The position numbers and the translations under genes were made by a program. The notes beneath the pieces were generated by a model, which saw nothing but the letters and a program-made list of their open reading frames with translations, was not told where the DNA came from and searched no databases. From NCBI RefSeq assembly GCF_900116195.1, contig NZ_FOZW01000008.1, positions 215,371 to 279,370 of the forward strand: a stretch of 64,000 nt of DNA, given 5' to 3'. The stretch comes from Alloyangia pacifica. Lineage in GTDB: Bacteria > Pseudomonadota > Alphaproteobacteria > Rhodobacterales > Rhodobacteraceae. Shown one piece after another: positions 34,004-41,921 of the stretch; the stretch's first letter is position 1, and each line of letters begins with the position of its first letter.

Positions 34004-35314
34004 ATGCTGAAGAAATCCGCCCTTTCCGCGCTTGCGCTGCTGGCAGGCACCGCCGCCGCGCCGGTGGCATATGCCGCCGACATCGAATTCTGGTACGGCA
34101 ATACCGGCACCGGCGAAGAGGCGATCCAATCCGCCTGCGCCGCCTTCAACGAGAGCCAGACCGAGCACCACGTCTCCTGCGTGGGGCAGGGCAGCTACGA
34201 AACCGGCATGCAGAAGGCCATCGCCGCCTACCGCTCGAAACAGCACCCGGTGCTGATCCAGTTCTTCGATGCGGGCACGCTTGACCTGATGCTGTCGGGC
34301 GCGGTTCAGCCGGTCCAGGAGGTCGCGCCCGATGTCGACTGGGGCGACTACATCAACGGTGCACGCTCCTATTACGAGACATCCACCGGCGAACTCTTCT
34401 CGCAGCCCTATAACGGCTCGACGCTGATCTTCTATGGCAACCGCGAACTGCTGGAGAAAGCCGGCGTCAGCGAGCTGCCGCAGACCTGGGAAGGGGTGAT
34501 CGAGACGGCCCGTGCGCTGAAGGCGGCCGGCGTCGACTGCCCCTTCACCACCGACGGCCACCCGTGGCGCGTGCTCGAACAATTCTCGGCCCGTCACGGC
34601 TTGCCGATTGCAACCCAGAACAACGGCTATGGCGGGCTCGACGCCGAGTACACCTTCAACACCGGCCCGGTCGCCGAGCACCTCAAGAACCTTGCCGCAT
34701 GGCGCGAGGAAGGGCTCGTGAAGCTCGACGCCGACACCGCCGCGGGCAAGTACACCACCGCCTTCAACAGTGGTGAATGCGCGATGATGGAAGGCTCGAC
34801 CGGCTCCTACGGAGCGGCCTTCGCCGCACTCGGCGACAAGGTCGAGATCGCCATGGCACCTATGTACGAAGGCTATGAGCGCCACAACACGCTGATCGGC
34901 GGCGCCTCGCTCTGGGTGATGAAGGGCCATGACGCCCCTGCCTACGAGGCGGCAACCGCCTTTCTCGACTTCCTGCGCGGGGATGAGCAGCAGATCGAGC
35001 TGACCCGCATCACCGGCTACGTTCCGGTAACCAACAGCGGCCTCGCCGCGCTGGAAGCAGCGGGCCTGTCGGACGATCCGCAGTTCGCCACCGCCAGCAC
35101 CGGTGTCGAGAGCCTCAACCAGCCGGGCACCGAGGACAGCCGCGGCGTGCGGCTCGGTTTCTACGTTCAGTTCCGCGACATCTTCATGGAAGAGACGCAG
35201 AAGGCCTTCACCGGCGGGCAGGACATGCAGGCGGCGCTCGACAACGCGGCGACCCGCGGCAACGAGCTGCTGCGCCGGTTCGAGCAGACCTACAAGGGCA
35301 CCAAGCTCCCCTGA
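34004..35314 (+). CDS. ugpB: Glycerol-3-phosphate/phosphodiester-type ABC binding protein, UgpB-like
   Basis: A 436-residue periplasmic protein. The signal peptide (MLKKSALSALALLAGTAAAPVAYA) ends near residue 24. The mature start ADIEFWYGNTGTGEEAI and the segments SYETGMQKAIAAYRSKQHPVLIQ (ends quoted: SYETGM, PVLIQ), FFDAGTLDLMLSGAVQPVQE and FSQPYNGSTLIFYGNREL parallel UgpB of enterobacteria. GAGGA precedes the ATG. UgpB binds glycerol-3-phosphate and glycerophosphodiesters; here a related phosphorylated ligand is expected. It opens an operon with ugpA, ugpE, ugpC, a 2H-phosphoesterase and an IMPase-family gene. Confidence 0.87.
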   Translation: MLKKSALSALALLAGTAAAPVAYAADIEFWYGNTGTGEEAIQSACAAFNESQTEHHVSCVGQGSYETGMQKAIAAYRSKQHPVLIQFFDAGTLDLMLSGAVQPVQEVAPDVDWGDYINGARSYYETSTGELFSQPYNGSTLIFYGNRELLEKAGVSELPQTWEGVIETARALKAAGVDCPFTTDGHPWRVLEQFSARHGLPIATQNNGYGGLDAEYTFNTGPVAEHLKNLAAWREEGLVKLDADTAAGKYTTAFNSGECAMMEGSTGSYGAAFAALGDKVEIAMAPMYEGYERHNTLIGGASLWVMKGHDAPAYEAATAFLDFLRGDEQQIELTRITGYVPVTNSGLAALEAAGLSDDPQFATASTGVESLNQPGTEDSRGVRLGFYVQFRDIFMEETQKAFTGGQDMQAALDNAATRGNELLRRFEQTYKGTKLP

Positions 35315-35339
35315 CCCCTCGGTCCCGTACCTGAGACGC

Positions 35340-35363
35340 GGCCGGCCCTTCGCGGGGCCGGCC
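35340..35363 (+). terminator. Intercistronic hairpin between ugpB and ugpA
   Basis: GGCCGGCCC (35340-35348) and GGGCCGGCC (35355-35363) form a perfect 9-bp stem with a TTCGCG loop in the 83-bp gap. There is no T-run after it, so it more likely stabilises ugpB message or attenuates than fully terminates. Confidence 0.55.
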
Positions 35364-35397
35364 ACCCCGCCGACCTACCAAGCCGAGAGGCCCACCC

Positions 35398-36282
35398 ATG
35401 AAACAGGAAATCTTCCGCTCGCGCTGGCTGCCGTGGTGGCTGAGCGCGCCGCAGCTGATCGTGCTCTTCCTGTTCTTCTACCTGCCGATCGCGCTGGCCT
35501 TCTTCTGGGCCTTCCACCTCGAGCAGCCCTTTGGCGGCGGCTCGGAATTCGTCGGGCTGGAGAACTTCCGCCGGGTGCTGGGCTCGGGCGAGTTCTGGAC
35601 CTCTGCGGGCGCGACGCTGCTCTACATGATCCTCGCCTCGGGCACCTCGATCACTACGGCGCTGATCCTCGCGCTGGCCGCCGACCGGGCGCTGAAGCTC
35701 TCGCCGCTGGCGCGCAACGTGTTCATCTGGCCCAAGGCCGTGGCCTCGGCCTCGATCGGGGTGATCTTCGTGTTCATCCTGAACCCGTTCCTCGGCATCC
35801 TCGCGCCGCTCAACGAGATCTGGCCGGGCTTCTGGAACCCGCGCACCAATGTCACCCACACCTATATCATGCTCTTCGTGACCAATGTGTGGAACGCCAT
35901 CCCCTTCACCTTCATCATCCTGCTGGCCGGGCTGCAGGCGATCCCGCAGGAGCTGCACAAGGCCGGGGCGATGGACGGCTCGGGGCCTTGGCGGCGGCTC
36001 TGGGACATCCAGTTGCCGCTGCTGACGCCGCAGCTCTTCGTGGTGATCGTGCTGGAAGTCGCCGACAGCCTTTCGGGCAGCTTCGGCCTTATTGACACGA
36101 TGACCCAAGGCGGGCCGGGCGGCTCCACCAACCTCTTGGTCTACAAGATCTACTCTGACGGCTTCAAAGCCTATGACCTGTCGGGCGCGGCCACGCAGAC
36201 GGTGATCCTCATGGTGCTCGTCGCCTGCATCACCGGCTTTCAGTACTTCTTCCTCGAGCGCAAAGTGAACTACGACCGATGA
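35398..36282 (+). CDS. ugpA: ABC permease, UgpA-like
   Basis: A 294-residue permease with six helices: the first is LIVLFLFFYLPIALAFFWAF, followed by EFVGLENFRRVLGSGEF in the periplasmic loop, where UgpA/MalF-class proteins carry this GLxNF motif. The EAA loop is ELHKAGAMDGSGPWRRLWDIQLP and ends near DTMTQGGPGGSTNLLVY, another class marker. It overlaps ugpE by ATGA. Confidence 0.92.
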   Translation: MKQEIFRSRWLPWWLSAPQLIVLFLFFYLPIALAFFWAFHLEQPFGGGSEFVGLENFRRVLGSGEFWTSAGATLLYMILASGTSITTALILALAADRALKLSPLARNVFIWPKAVASASIGVIFVFILNPFLGILAPLNEIWPGFWNPRTNVTHTYIMLFVTNVWNAIPFTFIILLAGLQAIPQELHKAGAMDGSGPWRRLWDIQLPLLTPQLFVVIVLEVADSLSGSFGLIDTMTQGGPGGSTNLLVYKIYSDGFKAYDLSGAATQTVILMVLVACITGFQYFFLERKVNYDR

Positions 36283-37184
36283 TCGAGAACACCTCCTCCA
36301 TCGACCGGGTCGCGGGTGCGATCCTCATCGCCGGCCTCCTGTTCGTGCTGACCCCTCTGGCCTTCGTGGTGATCACCGCGACGCAGAGCTATGAGGACTT
36401 CCTGCGCAACAACTTCTCGCTGATCCCCGGCAGCCATTTCCTCGAGAACTTCCGCGAGGTGTGGTCCCGCACCGACCTGCCGCGCCAGACGCTCAACTCG
36501 ATCATCGTGGGCGGCATCGTCGCCACGGGCCGGGTCGCGCTGGCGGTGACCACCAGCTATGCCGTGGTGTTCTTCACCGGGCGGGGCAGGGGCTTTGTCT
36601 ACGCGCTGGTGGTGGCCTCGATCATGCTGCCGCTCGAGCTGATGATCATCACCGCATACCAGGTCACCGCCAATGTCGCGCTGCCACTCAACGTGGTGGC
36701 CAATCTCGGTGGCTGGTGGGGCGCGCTCTTTGGCGGGCCGCTCGATCTGCAGTGGAACCTTCTGGATACCTACGCGGGCATCTCGATCCCGCTGATGGCG
36801 CAGGGCTCGTGCACGATGATCCTGGTGCAGTTCTTCCGGACCATCCCGCCGCAGCTGGCGCGTGCCGCCATCGTCGATGGGGTCGGCCCGCTGCGCTTCC
36901 TGTGGGACATCCTGCTGCCGCTGTCGAAGGGGCCGCTTACCGCGCTTGGCATCTACATGTTCATCAGCGCGTGGATTCAATACATGTGGCCGCTGGTGGC
37001 CGCCTCCTCGCCCGCCCGCACCATGGCCGTGGTCGGGCTCACCCGGTTGCAGGAGGACGGTGAACGCATCCCCGATTTCCCTCTGCAAATGACCGGCGCC
37101 ATCCTTGTCACCCTGCCGCCGCTGATCCTGATCGCGCTGTTCCAGCGCCGCATCGTGCGCGGTCTGACCCTCTCGGAGAAATGA
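36279..37184 (+). CDS. ugpE: ABC permease, UgpE-like
   Basis: A 301-residue permease, partner of UgpA. It has six helices, a periplasmic loop with SHFLENFREVWSRTDLPRQTLNS, and the EAA loop RAAIVDGVGPLRFLWDILLP. The ending WPLVAASSPARTMAVVGLTRL is typical of the MalG/UgpE side, where W(P)L precedes the last helix. It overlaps both neighbours by 4 bp, so it is in the middle of a tightly coupled operon. Confidence 0.92.
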   Translation: MIENTSSIDRVAGAILIAGLLFVLTPLAFVVITATQSYEDFLRNNFSLIPGSHFLENFREVWSRTDLPRQTLNSIIVGGIVATGRVALAVTTSYAVVFFTGRGRGFVYALVVASIMLPLELMIITAYQVTANVALPLNVVANLGGWWGALFGGPLDLQWNLLDTYAGISIPLMAQGSCTMILVQFFRTIPPQLARAAIVDGVGPLRFLWDILLPLSKGPLTALGIYMFISAWIQYMWPLVAASSPARTMAVVGLTRLQEDGERIPDFPLQMTGAILVTLPPLILIALFQRRIVRGLTLSEK

Positions 37185-38302
37185 CAATGCTCGAGACAAG
37201 CTCTACCGCCGCCATCGGCCTGCACGGGCTGGTCAAATCCTATGGTGAGACCCCGGTGATCCCCGGCCTCGACGCCGAGCTGCGGGGCGGCGAGTTCACC
37301 GTCATCCTCGGCCCCTCGGGCTGCGGCAAGTCCACGCTGCTCAACTGTATCGCCGGGCTCGAGCGGCTGAGCGCCGGCCGCATCACCATCGGGGGCCGCG
37401 AGGTGCAGGAGGAAGAGCCGAAGAACCGCCGGCTGGCCATGGTGTTCCAGAACTACGCGCTCTACCCGCACATGACCGTGGCCGAGAACATCGGCTACGC
37501 GTTGAAGGTGGCCGGGGTGAACAAGACCGAGCGCGCCGCACGAGTGGCCGAGGCCGCGCGCGTCGTCGAGCTCGGTGACTACCTGGATCGCCGCCCCGGC
37601 CAGCTGTCGGGCGGGCAACGGCAGCGCGTCGCCATCGCCCGCGCGGTGGTGCGCGAGCCGCAGGTGCTGCTCTACGACGAGCCGCTCTCGAACCTCGATG
37701 CCAAGCTGCGCCACGACATGCGCCGGGAGCTCGCCGAACTGCATCGCCGCATCGGCGCGACCTCGGTCTTCGTCACCCATGACCAGGTCGAGGCGATGAC
37801 CCTTGCCGACCGCATCATGGTGCTCAACAAGGGCCGGATCGAGCAGTTCGACACGCCCGAGGCGATCTATCACCGCCCGGCCTCGACCTTCGTTGCGGGG
37901 TTCATCGGCTCTCCGGCGATGAACCTCGTCGACGTCACTGGCGAAGGCGGTGTGCTGAGGCTCGCGGATGGCACCGCGCTCGCCGCCCATTCCCACAGGG
38001 GCCCGGCGATCCTCGGCATCCGGCCCGAGCTGGTGGTGCCGGCGCCGGATGGCCTCCCGGTGCAGATCACCTACCGCGAGGAGCTTGGCGCCCACGCGGT
38101 GCTGACCCTGCGCCTGCCCGACGGCACCGCGCTGCGCATGGCCACCGCGCTCGGCCAGCGCGGGGGGCTGCCCACCGATCTGCGGGTCGCTCTGCCTGCA
38201 GCCGAGCTTCATCTCTTCGACCCTCTCACTGGCAAGGCGCTGGCCTCGGCCACGCCTGCGACACAGACCAAGAAAGCACAGCATGACCACGTTCCGTCCT
38301 GA
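37181..38302 (+). CDS. ugpC: ABC importer ATPase, UgpC-like
   Basis: A 373-residue ATPase of the MalK/UgpC class. Walker A GPSGCGKST is near residue 44; Q-loop MVFQNYALYPHM, signature LSGGQRQRVAIARAV, Walker B VLLYDEPLSNLD and H-loop VTHDQVEAM follow. The C-terminal TOBE/regulatory domain (ILGIRPELVVPA) runs to the end. A second Met 6 bases on is an alternative start. The last 20 bases overlap the DUF1868 gene, so translation of the two is coupled. Confidence 0.93.
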   Translation: MTMLETSSTAAIGLHGLVKSYGETPVIPGLDAELRGGEFTVILGPSGCGKSTLLNCIAGLERLSAGRITIGGREVQEEEPKNRRLAMVFQNYALYPHMTVAENIGYALKVAGVNKTERAARVAEAARVVELGDYLDRRPGQLSGGQRQRVAIARAVVREPQVLLYDEPLSNLDAKLRHDMRRELAELHRRIGATSVFVTHDQVEAMTLADRIMVLNKGRIEQFDTPEAIYHRPASTFVAGFIGSPAMNLVDVTGEGGVLRLADGTALAAHSHRGPAILGIRPELVVPAPDGLPVQITYREELGAHAVLTLRLPDGTALRMATALGQRGGLPTDLRVALPAAELHLFDPLTGKALASATPATQTKKAQHDHVPS

Positions 38303-39011
38303 TCCGCTCGATCACCTCACTGGCCGCGTCCATCCCGGGCTGCCGTTTCCGCCGGGGATTTCCGCTCCCGGCAATGGTGGCAAGTTCACGCCGGAGGGGC
38401 AGCTTCTGATCTGGCCCGGCAACACGATGATCTGCCACATCGACCCCGAGAGCGACGCGCACGCGGCCCTCGTCGATATCCAAGCGGGGTTGAAGGCCGG
38501 CCCGCATGCGGCCAGCTTCACCTTCCTGCCGGCGGAGTCGCTGCACATGACGGTGTTCCAGGGCATCTCCGGTCCCTTCGCCAACCGCTTCGACTGGCCC
38601 GAGGGGGTCGACAAGGGCGCGACGCGCAACGAGGTGACCCGCGCGCTCAAGGACAGGCTCGATGGCATCGCGCTGCCGCAGGTCCGGCGCATTCGCGCAC
38701 TCGAGGTGTTTGCCGGGCATTCGATGACCGTCGACGGCATCGGCCCCGACGAGCAGGGGCTCCGCGACACCCGCGAGACGCTGCGCGAGGTGACAGGCAT
38801 CGAGCCGGCGGGCTACGAGACCTATACTTTCCACATCACGCTGGCCTACATCCTGCACTGGCTCGAAGAGCGGGCAGCGCGCGAGGTGGTGGCGCTGTCG
38901 GAGGCGCTCTTTGCCGAACATGGCCCGCGCCTCCAGGACATTCGTCTGGGCCGCATCGAGCTTTGCAACTTCGAGCACATGCACCATTTCGAACCGCTGC
39001 GGCACCTGTAG
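38283..39011 (+). CDS. DUF1868 protein, 2H-phosphoesterase superfamily
   Basis: A 242-residue cytoplasmic protein with the two HxT motifs that define the 2H-phosphoesterase fold: His88-Met-Thr90 (ESLHMTVFQG) and His184-Ile-Thr186 (YTFHITLAYI). Such enzymes open or hydrolyse cyclic or linear phosphodiesters, e.g. LigT and cyclic-nucleotide phosphodiesterases; the substrate of DUF1868 is not known to me. It begins 20 bp inside ugpC and is followed 11 bp later by an IMPase-family gene. The order importer, phosphodiesterase, phosphatase implies a catabolic sequence: cleave the imported diester, then remove the phosphate. Confidence 0.87.
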   Translation: MTTFRPDPLDHLTGRVHPGLPFPPGISAPGNGGKFTPEGQLLIWPGNTMICHIDPESDAHAALVDIQAGLKAGPHAASFTFLPAESLHMTVFQGISGPFANRFDWPEGVDKGATRNEVTRALKDRLDGIALPQVRRIRALEVFAGHSMTVDGIGPDEQGLRDTRETLREVTGIEPAGYETYTFHITLAYILHWLEERAAREVVALSEALFAEHGPRLQDIRLGRIELCNFEHMHHFEPLRHL

Positions 39012-39022
39012 GAGAGCATGCG

Positions 39023-39883
39023 ATGACCACCCAGATCGAGCCGGAGACCGACGTTGCGACCAACCCTGTGACCGAAGCGGAGGCCGAGGCGCTGGTCGCA
39101 CTGGTCCGCAAGGTGGGGAAGGAGGTGATCCTGCCCCGGTTCCGCACTCTCGGACCTGCCGAGGTGGAGGCGAAGACCGACCCCACGGATCTCGTGACCA
39201 TCGCCGACCGCGAGGCCGAGGCCGCGCTCACCGAGGGAGCGCGGGAGATTTTTCCCGGCTGCACTGTGGTCGGCGAAGAAGCGGTGGCCGAAGACCCCGC
39301 GCGGCTCGAGTCCATCGCGGGCGCGGAGACCTGCGTAATCATCGACCCGGTGGACGGCACCTTCAATTTCGCGCGCGGCGTGGCGGTCTTCGGGGTGATC
39401 CTCGCCGTCACGCGGCGGGGGCAGACGGTGTTCGGCCTGCTTTACGATCCGGTGCTGGACGATTGGGTCATGGCGCATCGCGGCGGCGGGGCCGTCCACG
39501 CGACGGCGCGGGGCGTGCAGCGGCGGCTCTCCGTCCGTGCCGCCATCGCGGTGCACGAGGCGGAAGGCACGCTGCCCCTCGATCTCTACGGAGGTGCGCG
39601 GCGGGCAGATATCCTCCGCGCCTTCGCCGCCGTGCGGAGCGCCCGCTCCCTGCGCTGCTCCTGCCATGAATACCGGATGCTGGCGATGGGGCAGGCGGAC
39701 TTCTCGGTGAATGGCTCGCTCAACCCCTGGGACCACGCGGCCGGCGTCCTGGTTCTCGAGGAGGCCGGAGGTTGCGTGGTCATCGAGGGAGAGCCGGGAT
39801 ACGCGCCGACGCTGCGGCAGGGCCGGATCATCGCGGCAGCAAGTGCCGAACTGGCCGCAGAGCTCTCTGCCGTGGCGTGGTGA
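39023..39883 (+). CDS. Inositol-monophosphatase-family phosphatase (second copy)
   Basis: A 286-residue phosphatase with all superfamily metal motifs: GEE at 84-86, DPVDGTFNFA from Asp108, and a complete C-terminal WDHAAG. DLVTIADREAE near residue 56 is the usual D-x-VT-x-AD segment. Unlike the copy at 25624, the C-terminal motif is canonical, so the two are not recent duplicates. GGAGAG lies 6 bases before the ATG. It is the last gene of the ugpBAEC-2H operon and probably dephosphorylates the product of that route. Confidence 0.9.
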   Translation: MTTQIEPETDVATNPVTEAEAEALVALVRKVGKEVILPRFRTLGPAEVEAKTDPTDLVTIADREAEAALTEGAREIFPGCTVVGEEAVAEDPARLESIAGAETCVIIDPVDGTFNFARGVAVFGVILAVTRRGQTVFGLLYDPVLDDWVMAHRGGGAVHATARGVQRRLSVRAAIAVHEAEGTLPLDLYGGARRADILRAFAAVRSARSLRCSCHEYRMLAMGQADFSVNGSLNPWDHAAGVLVLEEAGGCVVIEGEPGYAPTLRQGRIIAAASAELAAELSAVAW

Positions 39884-40114
39884 GGCCGCCGGGGCCCGGT
39901 CCCTGGTCGTAGGTGAAAGGCCGCCGATGCCGCCATGCCAAACCCGGGACGGGCACCGCAGGGTTGCTCCTCAGGGGCTCGAGAGCGGGGGCAAAACCGG
40001 GTCATCTGCGCGCTCAGCAGGTGCAGGTGGAGATGCTGGAGAAAGTGGTTCAGCAGCCCGAAGGTTCACTCTTGGCGTTGAACTCGGAATTCGCGTCGGA
40101 TCGGCGCGTTGCGG
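39884..40114. other. Gap between IMPase gene and aminotransferase remnant
   Basis: 231 bp with no gene that I can support. The missing N-terminal two-thirds of the aminotransferase pseudogene is not detectable here, so the deletion removed it rather than scrambling it. Confidence 0.5.
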
Positions 40115-40629
40115 GTCGCCGCGCGCCTGCTCGACATCGCGCGAAAGCGGCTCTTTCCGCTCGTGGACTTCGCCTACCAGGGCCGGGGGCAGGAATTACG
40201 GCCTCTACCACGAACGCGCCGCGACCCTGTTCGCCGTCGGCAAGAATGCGGCTGTCGCCGCGGCCGCGAAATCAAACATGGGCGTCGTGACCAACTCGAT
40301 GTGGGCGATGCCGCCGGGCCATGGTGCTGCCGCGGTGGTCTTGTTCTCAAGACGCCGGAGCTGGAGCAGATGTGGCGTGAAGAGATGGCCGAGATGACCC
40401 GCCGGTTCCGGTCGATCCGGCGGGCCGTCGCCGCGCAGAGCCCGGGGCTCGGCTTCATCGCGGCGCAGAACGGCATGTTCTCCAATCTTGAACTGACCGG
40501 TGAACAGGTCGCCCTGCTTCGCGAAGACCGCGCATTCTACATGGTCGTCTCCCGGCGCATCACCTGGCCGGGCCGCGCGATGGCGACGTCGAGCGGGTCT
40601 GTGCGGCGGTCGCGCTGCTTCTGTCCTAG
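40115..40629 (+). pseudogene. Remnant of an aromatic/aspartate aminotransferase (TyrB/AspC type), frameshifted
   Basis: The C-terminal third of a class-I aminotransferase survives in pieces across frames. ARLLDIARKRLFPLVDFAYQG, quoted by its end LFPLVDFAYQG, matches the strand leading to the PLP-lysine region. A one-frame shift then gives NYGLYHERAATLFAV, corresponding to the GLYNERVG segment. A further shift gives TPELEQMWREEMAEM and FIAAQNGMFSNLELTGEQV, and the true C-terminal helix (GDVERVCAAVALLLS then TAG at 40627-40629) is in yet another frame. The segment with the PLP lysine (normally SYSKN) is deleted. The gene is dead; its last bases overlap the stop of the cysteine-synthase-like gene on the other strand. 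Confidence 0.85.
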
Positions 40630-41582
40630 TCCGGAGCCTGGTTGTACAGCGTGCCATTGGTGTATTTCAGACCGCTGTCGCAGGCCACGGTGACCACCGT
40701 CGCATCCGGGCCCAGTTCCTGTGCAAGCGCGATGGCGGCCACCACGTTGATCCCCGTCGAAGTGCCGGCGAAGATCCCCTCTTCGCTGGCCAGACGCCGG
40801 CACATCGCCCGGGCCTCGCTCTCGGAGATGCCACGCGCCTCGTCATAGACCCTGTGCGTCTCGAGCAGCGGCGGCACGAAGCCGATGCCGATGCCTTCGA
40901 CATGGTGGGTGCCAGGCTTGCCCTGCGTGATCGTGGGCGAGGACTCTGGCTCCAGCAGCACGATGCGCGTCGCCGGATCGGCGGCCTTCAGGGCCTTCGC
41001 CGCACCGATCAGCATACCGCCGATGCCGGCGGCGCCGCAGAACGCGGTGATCCCGTCCGGGAATTGTTCGACCAGTTCCTGTCCGAGGGTTTCGTATCCC
41101 GCCAAGGAATCCTCGTTGTCGAACTGATCCGTGTAGAGCCACCCGTCCTGCGCGCCCAGGTCCCGGGCGCGCGCGATCATGCTCGGGATCAGGTCCGCCG
41201 TGATCTTGCCGGAGGGGCTGTGGATCAGTTCGACCTCGGCCCCGAAGGCGGCGATGGTGCGCAGCTTTTCCTGCGCGAAGGCATTGGAGGAAACGACGTG
41301 GAACTTGTAGCCGCGCACCGCACAGACAAAGGCCAGAGACGACCCTGTGCTGCCGCCGCTCGCCTCGACGACGGTCATGCCCGGTTTCAGCGTGCCCCGA
41401 CGCTCGGCCTCGGAGATCATCGTCTTGGCCATCCGGTCCTTGTAGGAGCCTGTCGGGTTGAAATACTCCAGCTTGACGAACACCTTGCCCGCGCCCTCGG
41501 GCACGATGTGATTGAGCTGGGTGACCGGCGTGGAGCCGATGGTGTCGAGCATGGTTGTCACCGGATGCGGAGGGTGTGCCAT
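40626..41582 (-). CDS. PLP-dependent cysteine-synthase family protein
   Basis: A 318-residue fold-type II PLP enzyme. Lys48 in NPTGSYKDR is the Schiff-base lysine. The substrate loop reads ASGGSTGSSL, with Ser where CysK/CysM have Asn (SGNTG), the phosphate-binding glycine turn is GAAGIGGM rather than GTGGT, and ACDSGLKYTNG supplies the Ser near N1. These changes point to a family member other than canonical O-acetylserine sulfhydrylase, perhaps using a different amino-acid or phosphoserine-type substrate. The start MAHPPHP has an AGAGAAG site upstream; an earlier in-frame Met does not. Confidence 0.88.
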   Translation of the reverse strand: MAHPPHPVTTMLDTIGSTPVTQLNHIVPEGAGKVFVKLEYFNPTGSYKDRMAKTMISEAERRGTLKPGMTVVEASGGSTGSSLAFVCAVRGYKFHVVSSNAFAQEKLRTIAAFGAEVELIHSPSGKITADLIPSMIARARDLGAQDGWLYTDQFDNEDSLAGYETLGQELVEQFPDGITAFCGAAGIGGMLIGAAKALKAADPATRIVLLEPESSPTITQGKPGTHHVEGIGIGFVPPLLETHRVYDEARGISESEARAMCRRLASEEGIFAGTSTGINVVAAIALAQELGPDATVVTVACDSGLKYTNGTLYNQAPD

Positions 41583-41921
41583 TGGGATCTTCTCTTCTCT
41601 TGGTTGCCGATTGAACCGACACGGCTGCAGGGAGCGGGACACCGATGGCGGCCACAGTCCGGCCGCCTGAGGACATCGCTGAATGTGAATAGCTGTGGTC
41701 CACAAGTCCAGACCGAGAAAGGCGAATTTCGCGCTCGAAGGGGACGTCGGTGCGAGGGTCGCCGCGCTACCGGCCGCCGCGCTACCGGACAGGGGAGGCG
41801 CGCCGCGACCGCCCGCTGCACTGGACGCAGGGTGTCTCGGCGCGCAGGCACACGCCTACGGGTGCTCAACGCGCAACCTCCGCAACTTCGGGACCAACCG
41901 GGCGCACGAGGAGCGCTCCGC
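41583..41921. other. Intergenic region between cysteine-synthase-like and LysR genes
   Basis: 339 bp with no supported gene. It contains a 7-bp hairpin GGCGGCC/GGCCGCC (41647-41667) upstream of the cysteine-synthase-like start and two direct copies of GCCGCGCTACCGG (41761-41773 and 41776-41788). Short frames here have arginine/alanine-rich composition typical of out-of-frame GC-rich DNA. Confidence 0.5.
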
